Source of the DNA: Flavobacterium psychraerolatum
GTDB lineage: Bacteria > Bacteroidota > Bacteroidia > Flavobacteriales > Flavobacteriaceae
Reading direction: 5' to 3'
Length of the DNA: 64,000 nt
Assembly (NCBI RefSeq): GCF_025960985.1
Contig: NZ_JAOQMX010000019.1
Location: 1-64,000 of the forward strand
The notes under the pieces were generated by a model. It did not search any database. It was not told where the DNA came from and saw nothing but the letters and a program-made list of their open reading frames with translations. The position numbers were made by a program, and so were the translations under genes. Every line of letters begins with the position of its first letter. Within the stretch, counting starts at the first letter, position 1. This document shows positions 28,923 to 36,624 of the stretch, piece after piece.

Positions 28923-28956
28923 CAAAGGTACACTTTATTTTGAAATAAAAAACAAA
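28923..28956 (-). promoter_or_regulatory. Promoter for typA (-33 TTTG and -7 TACCTTTG)
   Basis: Minus strand: TTTG at 28953-28956, then TACCTTTG at 28923-28930, with 22 nt between. It sits 20 nt upstream of the start codon. Confidence 0.65.
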
Positions 28957-29067
28957 TATCAAAGTAGTTTACACATTCTTAACTCTATATAACCATTAAC
29001 TACCTACTTTAATCTTTTTTTTTCAATTAATTTATTTTTCATAACTTTATAAATCATATTTATTAAT

Positions 29068-29075
29068 TACTTTTG
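29068..29075 (+). promoter_or_regulatory. -7 element unusually close to the histidine kinase start
   Basis: TACTTTTG ends 4 nt before the ATG at 29080. If it is used, transcription starts at or inside the first codons, so translation would be leaderless or would start farther in. The match may also be chance in AT-rich DNA. Confidence 0.35.
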
Positions 29076-29079
29076 GGTA

Positions 29080-30804
29080 ATGAAAAACAAAATAAATCAA
29101 ATAACCATTGTTTATCTTCTTATTGCACTATTTGCAGTAATTGTTTTTCATAAACTTTCTTTAAAGTTAGGATCAGTAGAAAATTATCCTATTTGCAACT
29201 TCGCAAAAGACATCCTATTAGTAACTATTACGGGATTAATTTTTAGATTTATTTTAAAAGATAATAATACTAAAAACAAGGCTATTTATGAGCGTTTAAA
29301 AAAGAGTATGTCCGATATTCGAGAATCTAATGAAAAATATGATATTGTAGCTAAAGCTACTAGTGATACTATTTGGGACTGGAACATAACTGAAGATAGC
29401 TTTTCTTGGAATAATGGTATCAAAAGCCTTTTTGGGTACGAAAATGATGAAGTAGGTAAAAAATCACTTTGGTGGTTTGAAAATATTCACCCGGAAGACA
29501 GTATTAAAATGTCTATCAAATTATATGCTTTTATTGAACAAAAAACAGAAAAGTGGCAAGACGAGTATCGCTTTAAATGCGCAGACAATACCTATAAATA
29601 TGTACTAGATCGAGGTTTTCTAATTAAAGACGAAAATGGCAAACCTACTAGAATGATCGGAGCCGTTCAAGACATCACCAAAAGAAAAGAAGAAGAATTA
29701 CGATTGAAATTACTAGAAACTGTAATTATACAAACAAAGGATTCAATTGTCATAACGGAAGCACATTTCAATAAAAACAAATTACCTAAAATAGTCTATG
29801 TAAATCCAGCTTTTACAACCATGACAGGATATTTGCCCGAAGAAATCCTAAATAAATCTCCGGACTTTCTTGCAGGAAAAAATACAGATTTAAAAATCGT
29901 GAAAAAAGTTATCTCTTCCATAAAAGAACAAAAAGAATCTTTAATTGAGATGATCAGTTATAAAAAAAATGGAGAAGCATTTTGGCTACACTTCTCTATG
30001 ATTCCTATATTTAATTCCGATAAAGAACTCTTACACTGGGTCTCTATTCAAAGAGATGTATCCGAGGTAAAAAGACAAGAAAAGGAAAAAGAACAATTAA
30101 TTCTAGAATTAACTAAAAACAATAAAGACTTAAAACACTTTTCATATATTACTTCTCATAATTTAAGAGCTCCAATATCAAATTTAACAGGACTTCTAAA
30201 TCTAGTTGAAGATATCCCTATTCAAGATATTGAATTAAAAGAAATTCTTCATGGCTTCAATAAATCAACCAATTTATTAAGCGAAACCATTAATGATCTT
30301 ACCAAGGTAATGATCATAAAAGACAACACTTCAATTGAAAAAGAATCTATATTATTGAAAGATGTATTTGAAAACGTTTTCAATCAGCTTTCTTTTCAAA
30401 TTGAGAAACAAAGCCCAATTATAAAAATTGAATTTGATAAAGCGCCCTCTTTAATCATAAATAAATCTTACATTGAGAGCATATTATTAAATTTACTATC
30501 AAACGCTTTAAAATACCGATCATACAAACGCCCCCTAAAAATAACAATCATTGCAGAACAAGTAAATGACCTTATTACATTAACTTTTAAAGATAATGGA
30601 ATCGGTATAGACCTAAATAGAAACAAAAATAAAGTCTTTGGACTTTACCAACGTTTTCACGATCTCCCCGACAGTAAAGGACTTGGTTTATACCTTGTTA
30701 AATCTCAGATTGAAGCGATGGGAGGTACCATAAGTATAAATAGTGAAGTCGACAAGGGCACAACTTTTACTTTAATTTTCAAAAATAAACAAAATGCTAA
30801 ATAA
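29080..30804 (+). CDS. PAS-domain sensor histidine kinase
   Basis: The protein has 574 residues. Two N-terminal membrane helices (about 7-23 and 40-58) are followed by two PAS/PAC regions (about 92-205 and 212-335; PAC signatures KYVLDRGFLIKDENGKPTRM and LLHWVSIQRDVSEVK). A HisKA-type dimerisation helix carries the phospho-acceptor His360 in YITSHNLRAPISN, as is typical of the PAS-rich kinases of Bacteroidetes. The HATPase domain has N-box NLLSNALKY, G1 DNGIGID and G2 SKGLGLYLVK. The response regulator gene overlaps its end by 11 nt, indicating co-translation. The sensed signal is unknown. Confidence 0.93.
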   Translation: MKNKINQITIVYLLIALFAVIVFHKLSLKLGSVENYPICNFAKDILLVTITGLIFRFILKDNNTKNKAIYERLKKSMSDIRESNEKYDIVAKATSDTIWDWNITEDSFSWNNGIKSLFGYENDEVGKKSLWWFENIHPEDSIKMSIKLYAFIEQKTEKWQDEYRFKCADNTYKYVLDRGFLIKDENGKPTRMIGAVQDITKRKEEELRLKLLETVIIQTKDSIVITEAHFNKNKLPKIVYVNPAFTTMTGYLPEEILNKSPDFLAGKNTDLKIVKKVISSIKEQKESLIEMISYKKNGEAFWLHFSMIPIFNSDKELLHWVSIQRDVSEVKRQEKEKEQLILELTKNNKDLKHFSYITSHNLRAPISNLTGLLNLVEDIPIQDIELKEILHGFNKSTNLLSETINDLTKVMIIKDNTSIEKESILLKDVFENVFNQLSFQIEKQSPIIKIEFDKAPSLIINKSYIESILLNLLSNALKYRSYKRPLKITIIAEQVNDLITLTFKDNGIGIDLNRNKNKVFGLYQRFHDLPDSKGLGLYLVKSQIEAMGGTISINSEVDKGTTFTLIFKNKQNAK

Positions 30805-31195
30805 AATTTTTTGTGTTGACGATGATCCTATTACGTTAATGCTATGCAAAAAGGTCATTTCCAAAATGGAATTTTCAAAAGAAACTGTTACAGCAAAAAA
30901 TGGAGAAGAAGCACTCCAATATTACATTGACAGTAAGAAAGATGGAATTACAACAAACCTTCCGCAACTTATCTTCTTAGATTTAAACATGCCTGTTATG
31001 GGCGGATGGGAGTTTCTAGATAGTTTTTGTAAAGATGAATTTAGTGAATTTAATAATACTCCTATTGTTGTATTATCCTCTACTATTGACCCTGCAGACT
31101 TAGAGAAAACAAAAAAATACCCAATGGTTATTGATTTTCTTTCGAAACCAATATCTTTTGCTATGTTAGACTATTTATCTCAAAAACTCGTTTAA
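30794..31195 (+). CDS. Single-domain response regulator
   Basis: The protein has 133 residues, all receiver domain. The acidic pocket is Asp9-Asp10-Asp11, the phosphorylation site Asp63 (LIFLDLNMPVMGG), Thr/Ser near 95 (VVLSST) and Lys near 118 (FLSKPIS). With no DNA-binding or enzyme output it probably relays phosphate or acts by protein contact, as CheY-like regulators do. Translationally coupled to the kinase. Confidence 0.93.
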   Translation: MLNKIFCVDDDPITLMLCKKVISKMEFSKETVTAKNGEEALQYYIDSKKDGITTNLPQLIFLDLNMPVMGGWEFLDSFCKDEFSEFNNTPIVVLSSTIDPADLEKTKKYPMVIDFLSKPISFAMLDYLSQKLV

Positions 31196-31695
31196 AGAAA
31201 ATATATAAATAGCTATCCCACTATAAAATCCCTAGATCTCAATTATGTCAATATTTTTAAAACATAAAGGTATGGTATGTTGTTTACGAATTATTTAAAA
31301 AAAAATCGAAATTTCATCCCTCCATTTTCAATGCGGTACTATCCTCGATGACAGAATCCATTTCAATAGGTAACATAACGCTATAAGCTCCCCGAATGTG
31401 AGGTTTACCATGAACTAAAATGAAATTTTCGGTGAATAGAAAATCCTTTAATTTGCCCATAAATCCAACGGAGTTACTTGAAAAATAGTATTTTTTTTGG
31501 GTTAAAATATACAAAATTATATTATCACCTTTGAACAAATCCCACTTACCCGAAACACACCCTTTATGGCTGGCCTATTCTTTCAATTTAGCAATAGTAT
31601 CTATTTGAGGAGTATTCAACACCAAACAAAGACGTTAGAATGGGCCAATATATCGTAATGTATTTTAAAACAAATGTATTTCTCTTTACTTAATC
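31196..31695 (-). pseudogene. Possible gene relic (product not recognised)
   Basis: No intact gene lies here. A minus-strand frame (31314 up to about 31620) encodes KWDLFKGDNIILYILTQKKY ... GKLKDFLFTENFILVHGKP ... IEDSTALKMEG with protein-like composition. A stop codon (TAG, about 31571-31573) interrupts it upstream, and the segment above the stop (NTPQIDTIAKLKE) continues in the same frame. The start codon and any Shine-Dalgarno-like signal are unclear. I cannot name a family. Confidence 0.35.
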
Positions 31696-32160
31696 TTATT
31701 GGTGCATCATTCTGCGGCGAGCAAACATCTCACCTAACTCTTTTACAAGTGCCTTAAATTTCTCTTGCTGTTCTGGGGTTTTACAAATAGATTTCATTTT
31801 TCTAAAATGTTCGAAGTGAGCATTTTCAATTACTTTTTGATTTTCTGCCAATACAGTAATCAAGCTATCCTTCACGTTTTCATTCACTTCGGGTTGCGTT
31901 AATTGAGTAAACAAGCTCTCCTTAGTATTTTTTTGGACTTGATCCAAGCTATCAATTTTTGCTTTATGAATTTTAACTATGGCCTCAAACTGTACTTGTT
32001 GTTGGGTATCAAAATCAAGTTTTTTGATAATCATAGTACGCATTCCACCCCTAGAGCCGCCAAACATTCTAGACTTCATAACTCTTATAAACACTATCAA
32101 CCCAATATTCAAAAGTACAAGGGCAATAACAGAGATTGTTAATATTTTTACTTTGTTCAT
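31696..32160 (-). CDS. Small membrane-anchored Spy/CpxP-like protein
   Basis: The protein has 154 residues with an uncleaved signal-anchor or single membrane helix at 6-28. The remainder is helical and charged (FDTQQQVQFEAIVKIHKAKI; PEQQEKFKALVKELGEMFAR), the pattern of Spy/CpxP-like periplasmic proteins that dampen envelope stress signals. It is the third gene of the ECF sigma operon (sigma, anti-sigma, this gene), 3 nt after the anti-sigma stop. An envelope-stress or metal role is inferred, by analogy with CnrX/ZraP/CpxP. Confidence 0.75.
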   Translation of the reverse strand: MNKVKILTISVIALVLLNIGLIVFIRVMKSRMFGGSRGGMRTMIIKKLDFDTQQQVQFEAIVKIHKAKIDSLDQVQKNTKESLFTQLTQPEVNENVKDSLITVLAENQKVIENAHFEHFRKMKSICKTPEQQEKFKALVKELGEMFARRRMMHQ

Positions 32161-32163
32161 AAT

Positions 32164-32439
32164 TTATCTAAAATAAAATTGATTTGAATCTGACACAGAA
32201 GCCACTAGAGCAGTCTCTTCCATTTCGTGCTCTACTTGAAGGTCACTATAAATCACCTTAATATTGATCGATGCCAAAATCACGATTGAAGCAGCTGCAA
32301 GCCACATTACTTCTTTGCGTACTTTTTTCTTTGCGTTTAGCTTTTGTTGAATTTGAAAATACAAACCATCTGCAGGTGCAACTTCAACAATCTGTTTCGC
32401 CGTATCCATTACCCCCTCTATCCATTTATCTTTTTCCAT
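32164..32439 (-). CDS. Putative anti-sigma factor, small membrane protein
   Basis: The protein has 91 residues. The N-terminal ~42 residues are cytoplasmic and helical, one membrane helix spans about 43-62 (VMWLAAASIVILASINIKVI), and the tail is short and extracytoplasmic. It lies directly downstream of the ECF sigma factor, the usual place for the cognate anti-sigma factor. No zinc-binding HxxxCxxC motif is present, so it is not a ZAS-type. The 108-nt gap before it contains a short in-frame stretch (TRGLQSELEKHKKEETEREE) that could be an N-terminal relic. Confidence 0.6.
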   Translation of the reverse strand: MEKDKWIEGVMDTAKQIVEVAPADGLYFQIQQKLNAKKKVRKEVMWLAAASIVILASINIKVIYSDLQVEHEMEETALVASVSDSNQFYFR

Positions 32440-32547
32440 TTTCCTAAAATTTCATTTTCATTAATCGTTCTTCCCTTTCGGTTTCTTCTTTTTTGTGTTT
32501 TTCTAATTCACTTTGAAGTCCCCTTGTCTATTAGACTATTTTTATAT

Positions 32548-33093
32548 TTATTTCTTGCGGTACTCGTCAAATTTATTTCCTAATTTTTTCTTGAGGTTTT
32601 CTTTTGCTCGAAAAAGCAAGGACTCCACAGCCGAAACTGTTATCTCCATTATCACCGAAATTTCAGGATTAGTCAAGCCATCAATTTTAGATAAGATAAA
32701 AGCTGTTTTTTGTTTTTCGACTAGTTCATTAATCACTTCAAAAAGTAATTTGGATTTTTCTTTGTTTTCTAATAAAATTCCGGGGTGTTCAAAATTAGAA
32801 ATATTTTGAATCTCATATTCGTTATCCGATCGTTTCCCAAAAATAAAGAAACGTTTTTGACTTTTTTTATGCTTTAAAAAATCCAAACTTTTATTTATTG
32901 CAATACGATATATCCAAGTTTTTAAACTCGACTGACTTTTAAAAGTGCCTATTGATTGATGCAATTGTACAAAAACATCTTGAGTAATTTCTTCGGCATC
33001 TTCAACATTTTGCACATAACTAAGCGCCACGTTGTACACGAGAGACTTGTGTTGTTTGTACATATCTTGAAAACTTGGGGCGTCAAAACTCAT
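32548..33093 (-). CDS. ECF sigma factor (sigma-70 family)
   Basis: The protein has 181 residues. Region 2 (about 12-85: LVYNVALSYVQNVEDAEEIT, TQDVFVQLHQSIGTFK, SLKTWIYRIAINKSLDFL) and region 4 (about 115-175: VNELVEKQKTAFILSKIDG, LTNPEISVIMEITVSAVESL) are clear; regions 1 and 3 are absent, which defines an extracytoplasmic-function sigma factor. It leads a three-gene minus-strand operon with a putative anti-sigma factor and a Spy-like protein. A TATATTTG -7 element (minus strand, 33126-33133) lies 32 nt upstream. Probable envelope stress sensing. Confidence 0.92.
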   Translation of the reverse strand: MSFDAPSFQDMYKQHKSLVYNVALSYVQNVEDAEEITQDVFVQLHQSIGTFKSQSSLKTWIYRIAINKSLDFLKHKKSQKRFFIFGKRSDNEYEIQNISNFEHPGILLENKEKSKLLFEVINELVEKQKTAFILSKIDGLTNPEISVIMEITVSAVESLLFRAKENLKKKLGNKFDEYRKK

Positions 33094-33125
33094 TTTGATC
33101 AGTAGTAATTGTATTTTATAAAAAT

Positions 33126-33133
33126 CAAATATA
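33126..33133 (-). promoter_or_regulatory. -7 element for the ECF sigma operon
   Basis: The minus strand reads TATATTTG, a TAnnTTTG match 32 nt before the start codon at 33093. Confidence 0.5.
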
Positions 33134-33350
33134 ATCGAAAATTGAGAAGTTTTTAGTTTTATAACTTTAGATTAATATTTTTACTATTTTGTTAACAGAG
33201 AATTCTATGGTGTGATTTATAATTGTAATGATTAAGGTTATGGGTGTAGAATGGAAATTTGCTTTATTGTGTTTATTTATTAATTCTAATAGTAAAACTA
33301 TAAATTTATTTAATTATTTTTCCGTTTTCATTAAAACAAGTAATATAGAT

Positions 33351-34382
33351 ATGCAAGATAACGAACGAATTTTTAGTGATTTTGAGAATGTAGACAAATT
33401 TAAAAGAGAAGTTCTCAATCCAATTCTGCCAAAAGCTAAATTTTCTAGCTGCTTTATGCAATCAACTCCGGGAGTACCTGCAGATGATTTTAGTGGACAA
33501 CTATCTCCGATACATTTACTAAAAGGAAGTGTTTATGAGTACAAAGGAGATAACAGCTTTATACATTACTCTTCGTTATTTGGTTTAAAAGCTATTTTAG
33601 AATCTGGTTTTTTAAGAATGTCTGAATTTGGAAATCTCATGGATAAAAAAGAATTGAATTTTGCTTCAACTATTTTTGAAGATAATAACTCATTATTCAG
33701 AATCGATGAAGATACAATTACAGTGTTAAAAGAAAATATATTTTGTTTATCCTTATGCGAGTCAAATGAAGAAACAAAAAGAAATGACTTTATGTGGGAA
33801 GTATACGGAGATAAAGGCAAAGGAGCGATTATAGAATTGAAGTTGACAAAAAAAGATCCCGAATTTTTCATACAAGGAAAAGTCCTTTATGGAAATGAAA
33901 AACTAAACTCCATTAGGGAAATCAAGAATCTTACTGAGAAATTTGCAGCAGAAAACAATAATTTCATTCCTAATAATTTTGCTGAATTTTTAATTGAACT
34001 ACAAGCTTTTCATAAATCTAAAAGATATTCCATTGAGAATGAAGTGCGATTCTTAATGAAGGAAAATAAACAACAATATGATGAGCATAAACTGGAAACA
34101 ATTTATAGAGACATTAATTCAAATCAAGAAGTGAAATATTTCAACAAATTATTTTTAAAAGGAAGACATCCTTATTTAAATTCTGACCAAACAAAAAACA
34201 ATAGGAAAGTATTAGATGAATTTCCGCAAGTTGAAATTAAAAGAGTTATTCTGGGGTTTAATATCTCCATTGAAAACAAGGTTGATATTTATACTTTATT
34301 AAACAAAATAAAAGTGCAACACAACTACGATTTTGAAATTAGCCAAATTAACGATGATAAGGAAATCTTCCCAATGAGATAA
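33351..34382 (+). CDS. DUF2971 family protein
   Basis: The protein has 343 residues from the ATG at 33351 (MQDNERIFSDF). An earlier in-frame ATG at 33228 would add 41 residues rich in Phe/Leu/Asn that look like an untranslated leader, so I prefer the later one, with some doubt. The core (about 85-250: FIHYSSLFGLKAILESGFLR, NIFCLSLCESNEETKRNDFM, WEVYGDKGKGAIIEL) matches DUF2971 (PF11185). DUF2971 proteins have no proven activity; from memory they recur among accessory and defence-associated genes. Single gene, more AT-rich than its neighbours. A partial repeat copy follows 29 nt downstream. Confidence 0.8.
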   Translation: MQDNERIFSDFENVDKFKREVLNPILPKAKFSSCFMQSTPGVPADDFSGQLSPIHLLKGSVYEYKGDNSFIHYSSLFGLKAILESGFLRMSEFGNLMDKKELNFASTIFEDNNSLFRIDEDTITVLKENIFCLSLCESNEETKRNDFMWEVYGDKGKGAIIELKLTKKDPEFFIQGKVLYGNEKLNSIREIKNLTEKFAAENNNFIPNNFAEFLIELQAFHKSKRYSIENEVRFLMKENKQQYDEHKLETIYRDINSNQEVKYFNKLFLKGRHPYLNSDQTKNNRKVLDEFPQVEIKRVILGFNISIENKVDIYTLLNKIKVQHNYDFEISQINDDKEIFPMR

Positions 34383-34410
34383 CTTTAAAAACTAATTACT
34401 TCAAACATAG

Positions 34411-34484
34411 TCCTGATCGAAACGGCATCCTTTTTGGCTTTTTTGGCAAAAAAGATAGAGTGTCCCGAAGCGTCGGAAGCAGGA
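34411..34484 (+). repeat. Partial or variant copy of the dispersed element
   Basis: TCCTGATCGAAACGGCATCC, CTTTTTTGGCAAAAAAGATAG and a trailing GTCCCGAAGCGTCGGAAGC share the inner order of the element at 44324 (CGGCATCC, GGGGC hairpin, AAAAAAGATATAG). Outer ends differ: TCCTG at 34411 and CAGGA at 34480 form a new inverted pair. Confidence 0.5.
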
Positions 34485-34548
34485 CAAATAGTAAATGAAA
34501 CCACAAATTTTCTGCTCTTCAAAAAACTTTTTCTTAGAAACTAGAAAC

Positions 34549-34580
34549 TTTGCATCTTAGCGACTTAAAAAGTATCTTTG
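34549..34580 (+). promoter_or_regulatory. Consensus promoter for lysS
   Basis: TTTG at 34549-34552 and TATCTTTG at 34573-34580 are 20 nt apart, a full match to the Bacteroidetes -33/-7 consensus. The ATG follows at 34602. Confidence 0.75.
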
Positions 34581-34601
34581 CGGTCTTAAAATTAGCATAA
34601 A

Positions 34602-36299
34602 ATGGCACTATCAGAACAAGAAATCATTCGAAGAGAGAAACTTCAAGCCCTACGCAACCTAGGAATCAATCCTTATCCTGCGAACCTTTTTCCTGTAAAT
34701 CACACTTCGAAGCAGGTGAAAGAATCGTTTGAAGAAGGTAAGAAGGTCATTGTTGCTGGACGTTTGATGAGTGTACGTGATCAAGGTAAAGCGTGTTTTG
34801 CCGAGTTGCAAGACAGCGAAGGCCGTATTCAATTGTATGTGAACCGTGATGTTTTGTGTACGGGTGATGATAAAACGCTTTACAACCAAGTGTTTAAAAA
34901 ATTGACCGATTTGGGTGATTTTATTGGTATTGAAGGGGAATTGTTTACTACCAAAGTAGGTGCGCAATGTATTCGCGTGGATGGTTTTACGTTTTTGAGT
35001 AAAACGTTACGTCCGTTGCCTTTGCCAAAAGTAGATGAGGACGGAAAAGTACACGATGCTTTTAACGACGCCGAATTGCGTTACCGCATGCGTTATGTGG
35101 ATTTGACGGTGAACCAAAACGTAAAAGAAACTTTTGTAAAACGTACTAAGTTGTTTAATGCGATGCGTGGTTACTTTAACGACGCTGGATATTTGGAGGT
35201 TGAAACTCCCGTTTTACAATCCATCCCTGGTGGTGCTGCGGCGCGTCCGTTTATTACGCACCACAATTCGCTGGACATGCCGTTGTACATGCGTATTGCG
35301 AATGAGTTGTATTTAAAAAGATTAATTGTTGGTGGATTTGATGGAGTGTATGAGTTTTCGAAAAACTTCAGAAACGAAGGAATGGACCGTACGCACAATC
35401 CTGAATTTACCGCTATGGAAATATATGTAGCCTACAAAGACTACAACTGGATGATGGATTTTACAGAGAAATTGTTGGAGCATTGCGCTATTGGCGTAAA
35501 TGGTACTAGCGAAGCGACTTTTGGTGAACACCAAATTAGTTTTAAAGCGCCGTATGCTCGTCTGACGATGACCGATTCTATCAAACATTTTACTGGTTTT
35601 GATATCTCTGGTAAAAACGAACAAGAATTATTCGATGCTGCTCGTGGTATGGGAATTGACGTTGATAACACCATGGGTAAAGGAAAATTGATAGATGAAA
35701 TTTTTGGAGCAAAATGTGAAGGAAATTATATTCAGCCAACTTTCATCACCGATTATCCCAAAGAAATGTCACCGCTTTGTAAAGAGCACCGTGACAATCC
35801 TGAGTTGACAGAGCGTTTTGAATTGATGGTTTGTGGTAAAGAGGTTGCGAATGCGTACTCTGAACTAAATGACCCAATTGATCAAAGAGAGCGTTTTGAA
35901 GACCAAATGCGTCTGGCTGCAAAAGGTGATGATGAAGCAACAGGAATTATTGACGAGGATTTCCTAAGAGCATTGGAATACGGAATGCCGCCAACATCTG
36001 GATTGGGAATTGGAATGGACCGTTTGATGATGTTCTTGACTAATAATGCTTCGATTCAGGAAGTATTGTTGTTTCCACAAATGAGACCAGAGAAAAAACA
36101 AGTGCAACTAGAGGAAGATGAGAAATTGATTGTTTCTATTTTGCAAGCCAATGAAAACCAAATGGAATTTGGTTTACTGAAAATCAAATCGGAATTGAGC
36201 GGTAAAAAATGGGACAAAGCCATGAAAAACCTATCAGCTTTAGGAATGACAGAAGTTGTTGTTGAAGGTGATGTGAAGGCTTGTAGATTGAAGGAGTAA
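34602..36299 (+). CDS. lysS: Lysyl-tRNA synthetase, class II
   Basis: The protein has 565 residues. The OB-fold anticodon-binding domain (about 45-150: VIVAGRLMSVRDQGKACFAE, LQDSEGRIQLYV) precedes the class II catalytic core. Motif 2 is YEFSKNFRNEGMDRTHNPEF, with TAMEIYVAYKDY after it, and motif 3 is GLGIGMDRLMMFLTN. A C-terminal ~60-residue extension is typical of Flavobacteriia. Charges tRNA-Lys. Codon choice is GC-richer than its neighbours, as expected for a highly expressed gene. Confidence 0.97.
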   Translation: MALSEQEIIRREKLQALRNLGINPYPANLFPVNHTSKQVKESFEEGKKVIVAGRLMSVRDQGKACFAELQDSEGRIQLYVNRDVLCTGDDKTLYNQVFKKLTDLGDFIGIEGELFTTKVGAQCIRVDGFTFLSKTLRPLPLPKVDEDGKVHDAFNDAELRYRMRYVDLTVNQNVKETFVKRTKLFNAMRGYFNDAGYLEVETPVLQSIPGGAAARPFITHHNSLDMPLYMRIANELYLKRLIVGGFDGVYEFSKNFRNEGMDRTHNPEFTAMEIYVAYKDYNWMMDFTEKLLEHCAIGVNGTSEATFGEHQISFKAPYARLTMTDSIKHFTGFDISGKNEQELFDAARGMGIDVDNTMGKGKLIDEIFGAKCEGNYIQPTFITDYPKEMSPLCKEHRDNPELTERFELMVCGKEVANAYSELNDPIDQRERFEDQMRLAAKGDDEATGIIDEDFLRALEYGMPPTSGLGIGMDRLMMFLTNNASIQEVLLFPQMRPEKKQVQLEEDEKLIVSILQANENQMEFGLLKIKSELSGKKWDKAMKNLSALGMTEVVVEGDVKACRLKE

Positions 36300-36475
36300 A
36301 AATTTTTAAAAATATTCATTTAATCAGTTTGATACTAACATTGATAACTGGTTGTGATTGTAGTTTGTACGTAAAATTGGGCTTAGGCATTTTGTATGAT
36401 TGTATTATAACTTGTTACTTTAAAAACTCAAACCTTATGATAAAAATAAAAAATGGCGTGTTTAAAACTTTGACT

Positions 36476-36551
36476 GCGTGAGCACAATTTTATTACAAAT
36501 TACATCATAATGAATAGCTCAAAGTTTAGGGTTCGAATCCCTACTCACGCG
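36476..36551 (+). tRNA. tRNA-like relic (T-arm and acceptor stem only)
   Basis: GCGTGAG (36476-36482) pairs with CTCACGC (36544-36550). TAGGG/TTCGAAT/CCCTA (36527-36543) is a perfect T-arm directly before the 3' acceptor strand, and the total is 76 nt including the discriminator, exactly tRNA length. The interior (36483-36526) does not fold into a D-arm or anticodon arm and I cannot assign an anticodon. The following CAA is not CCA. I read it as a degenerate tRNA or the 3' tRNA end left as an attachment site. GCGTGAG may partly be chance or match the dispersed-repeat end. Confidence 0.4.
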
Positions 36552-36557
36552 CAATAG

Positions 36558-36588
36558 AAAAGGAACTTCGTAATGGAGTTCCTTTTTT
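36558..36588 (+). terminator. Intrinsic terminator after the tRNA-like relic
   Basis: AAAAGGAACT pairs with AGTTCCTTTT; a T tract follows. The same AGGAACTTC stem recurs at 38462 and 43432. Confidence 0.7.
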
Positions 36589-36624
36589 GGAATTAAATCT
36601 TAATTATTTTCATATTTTTGAAGA

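Noticed and set aside
31314-31538. Intact 74-residue gene
   Set aside because: An in-frame stop separates it from upstream coding-like sequence and no family is recognised; recorded as a possible relic.
36476-36551. A functional, annotated tRNA
   Set aside because: No D-arm or anticodon arm folds and no anticodon can be assigned, so it is reported as a relic or attachment site only.
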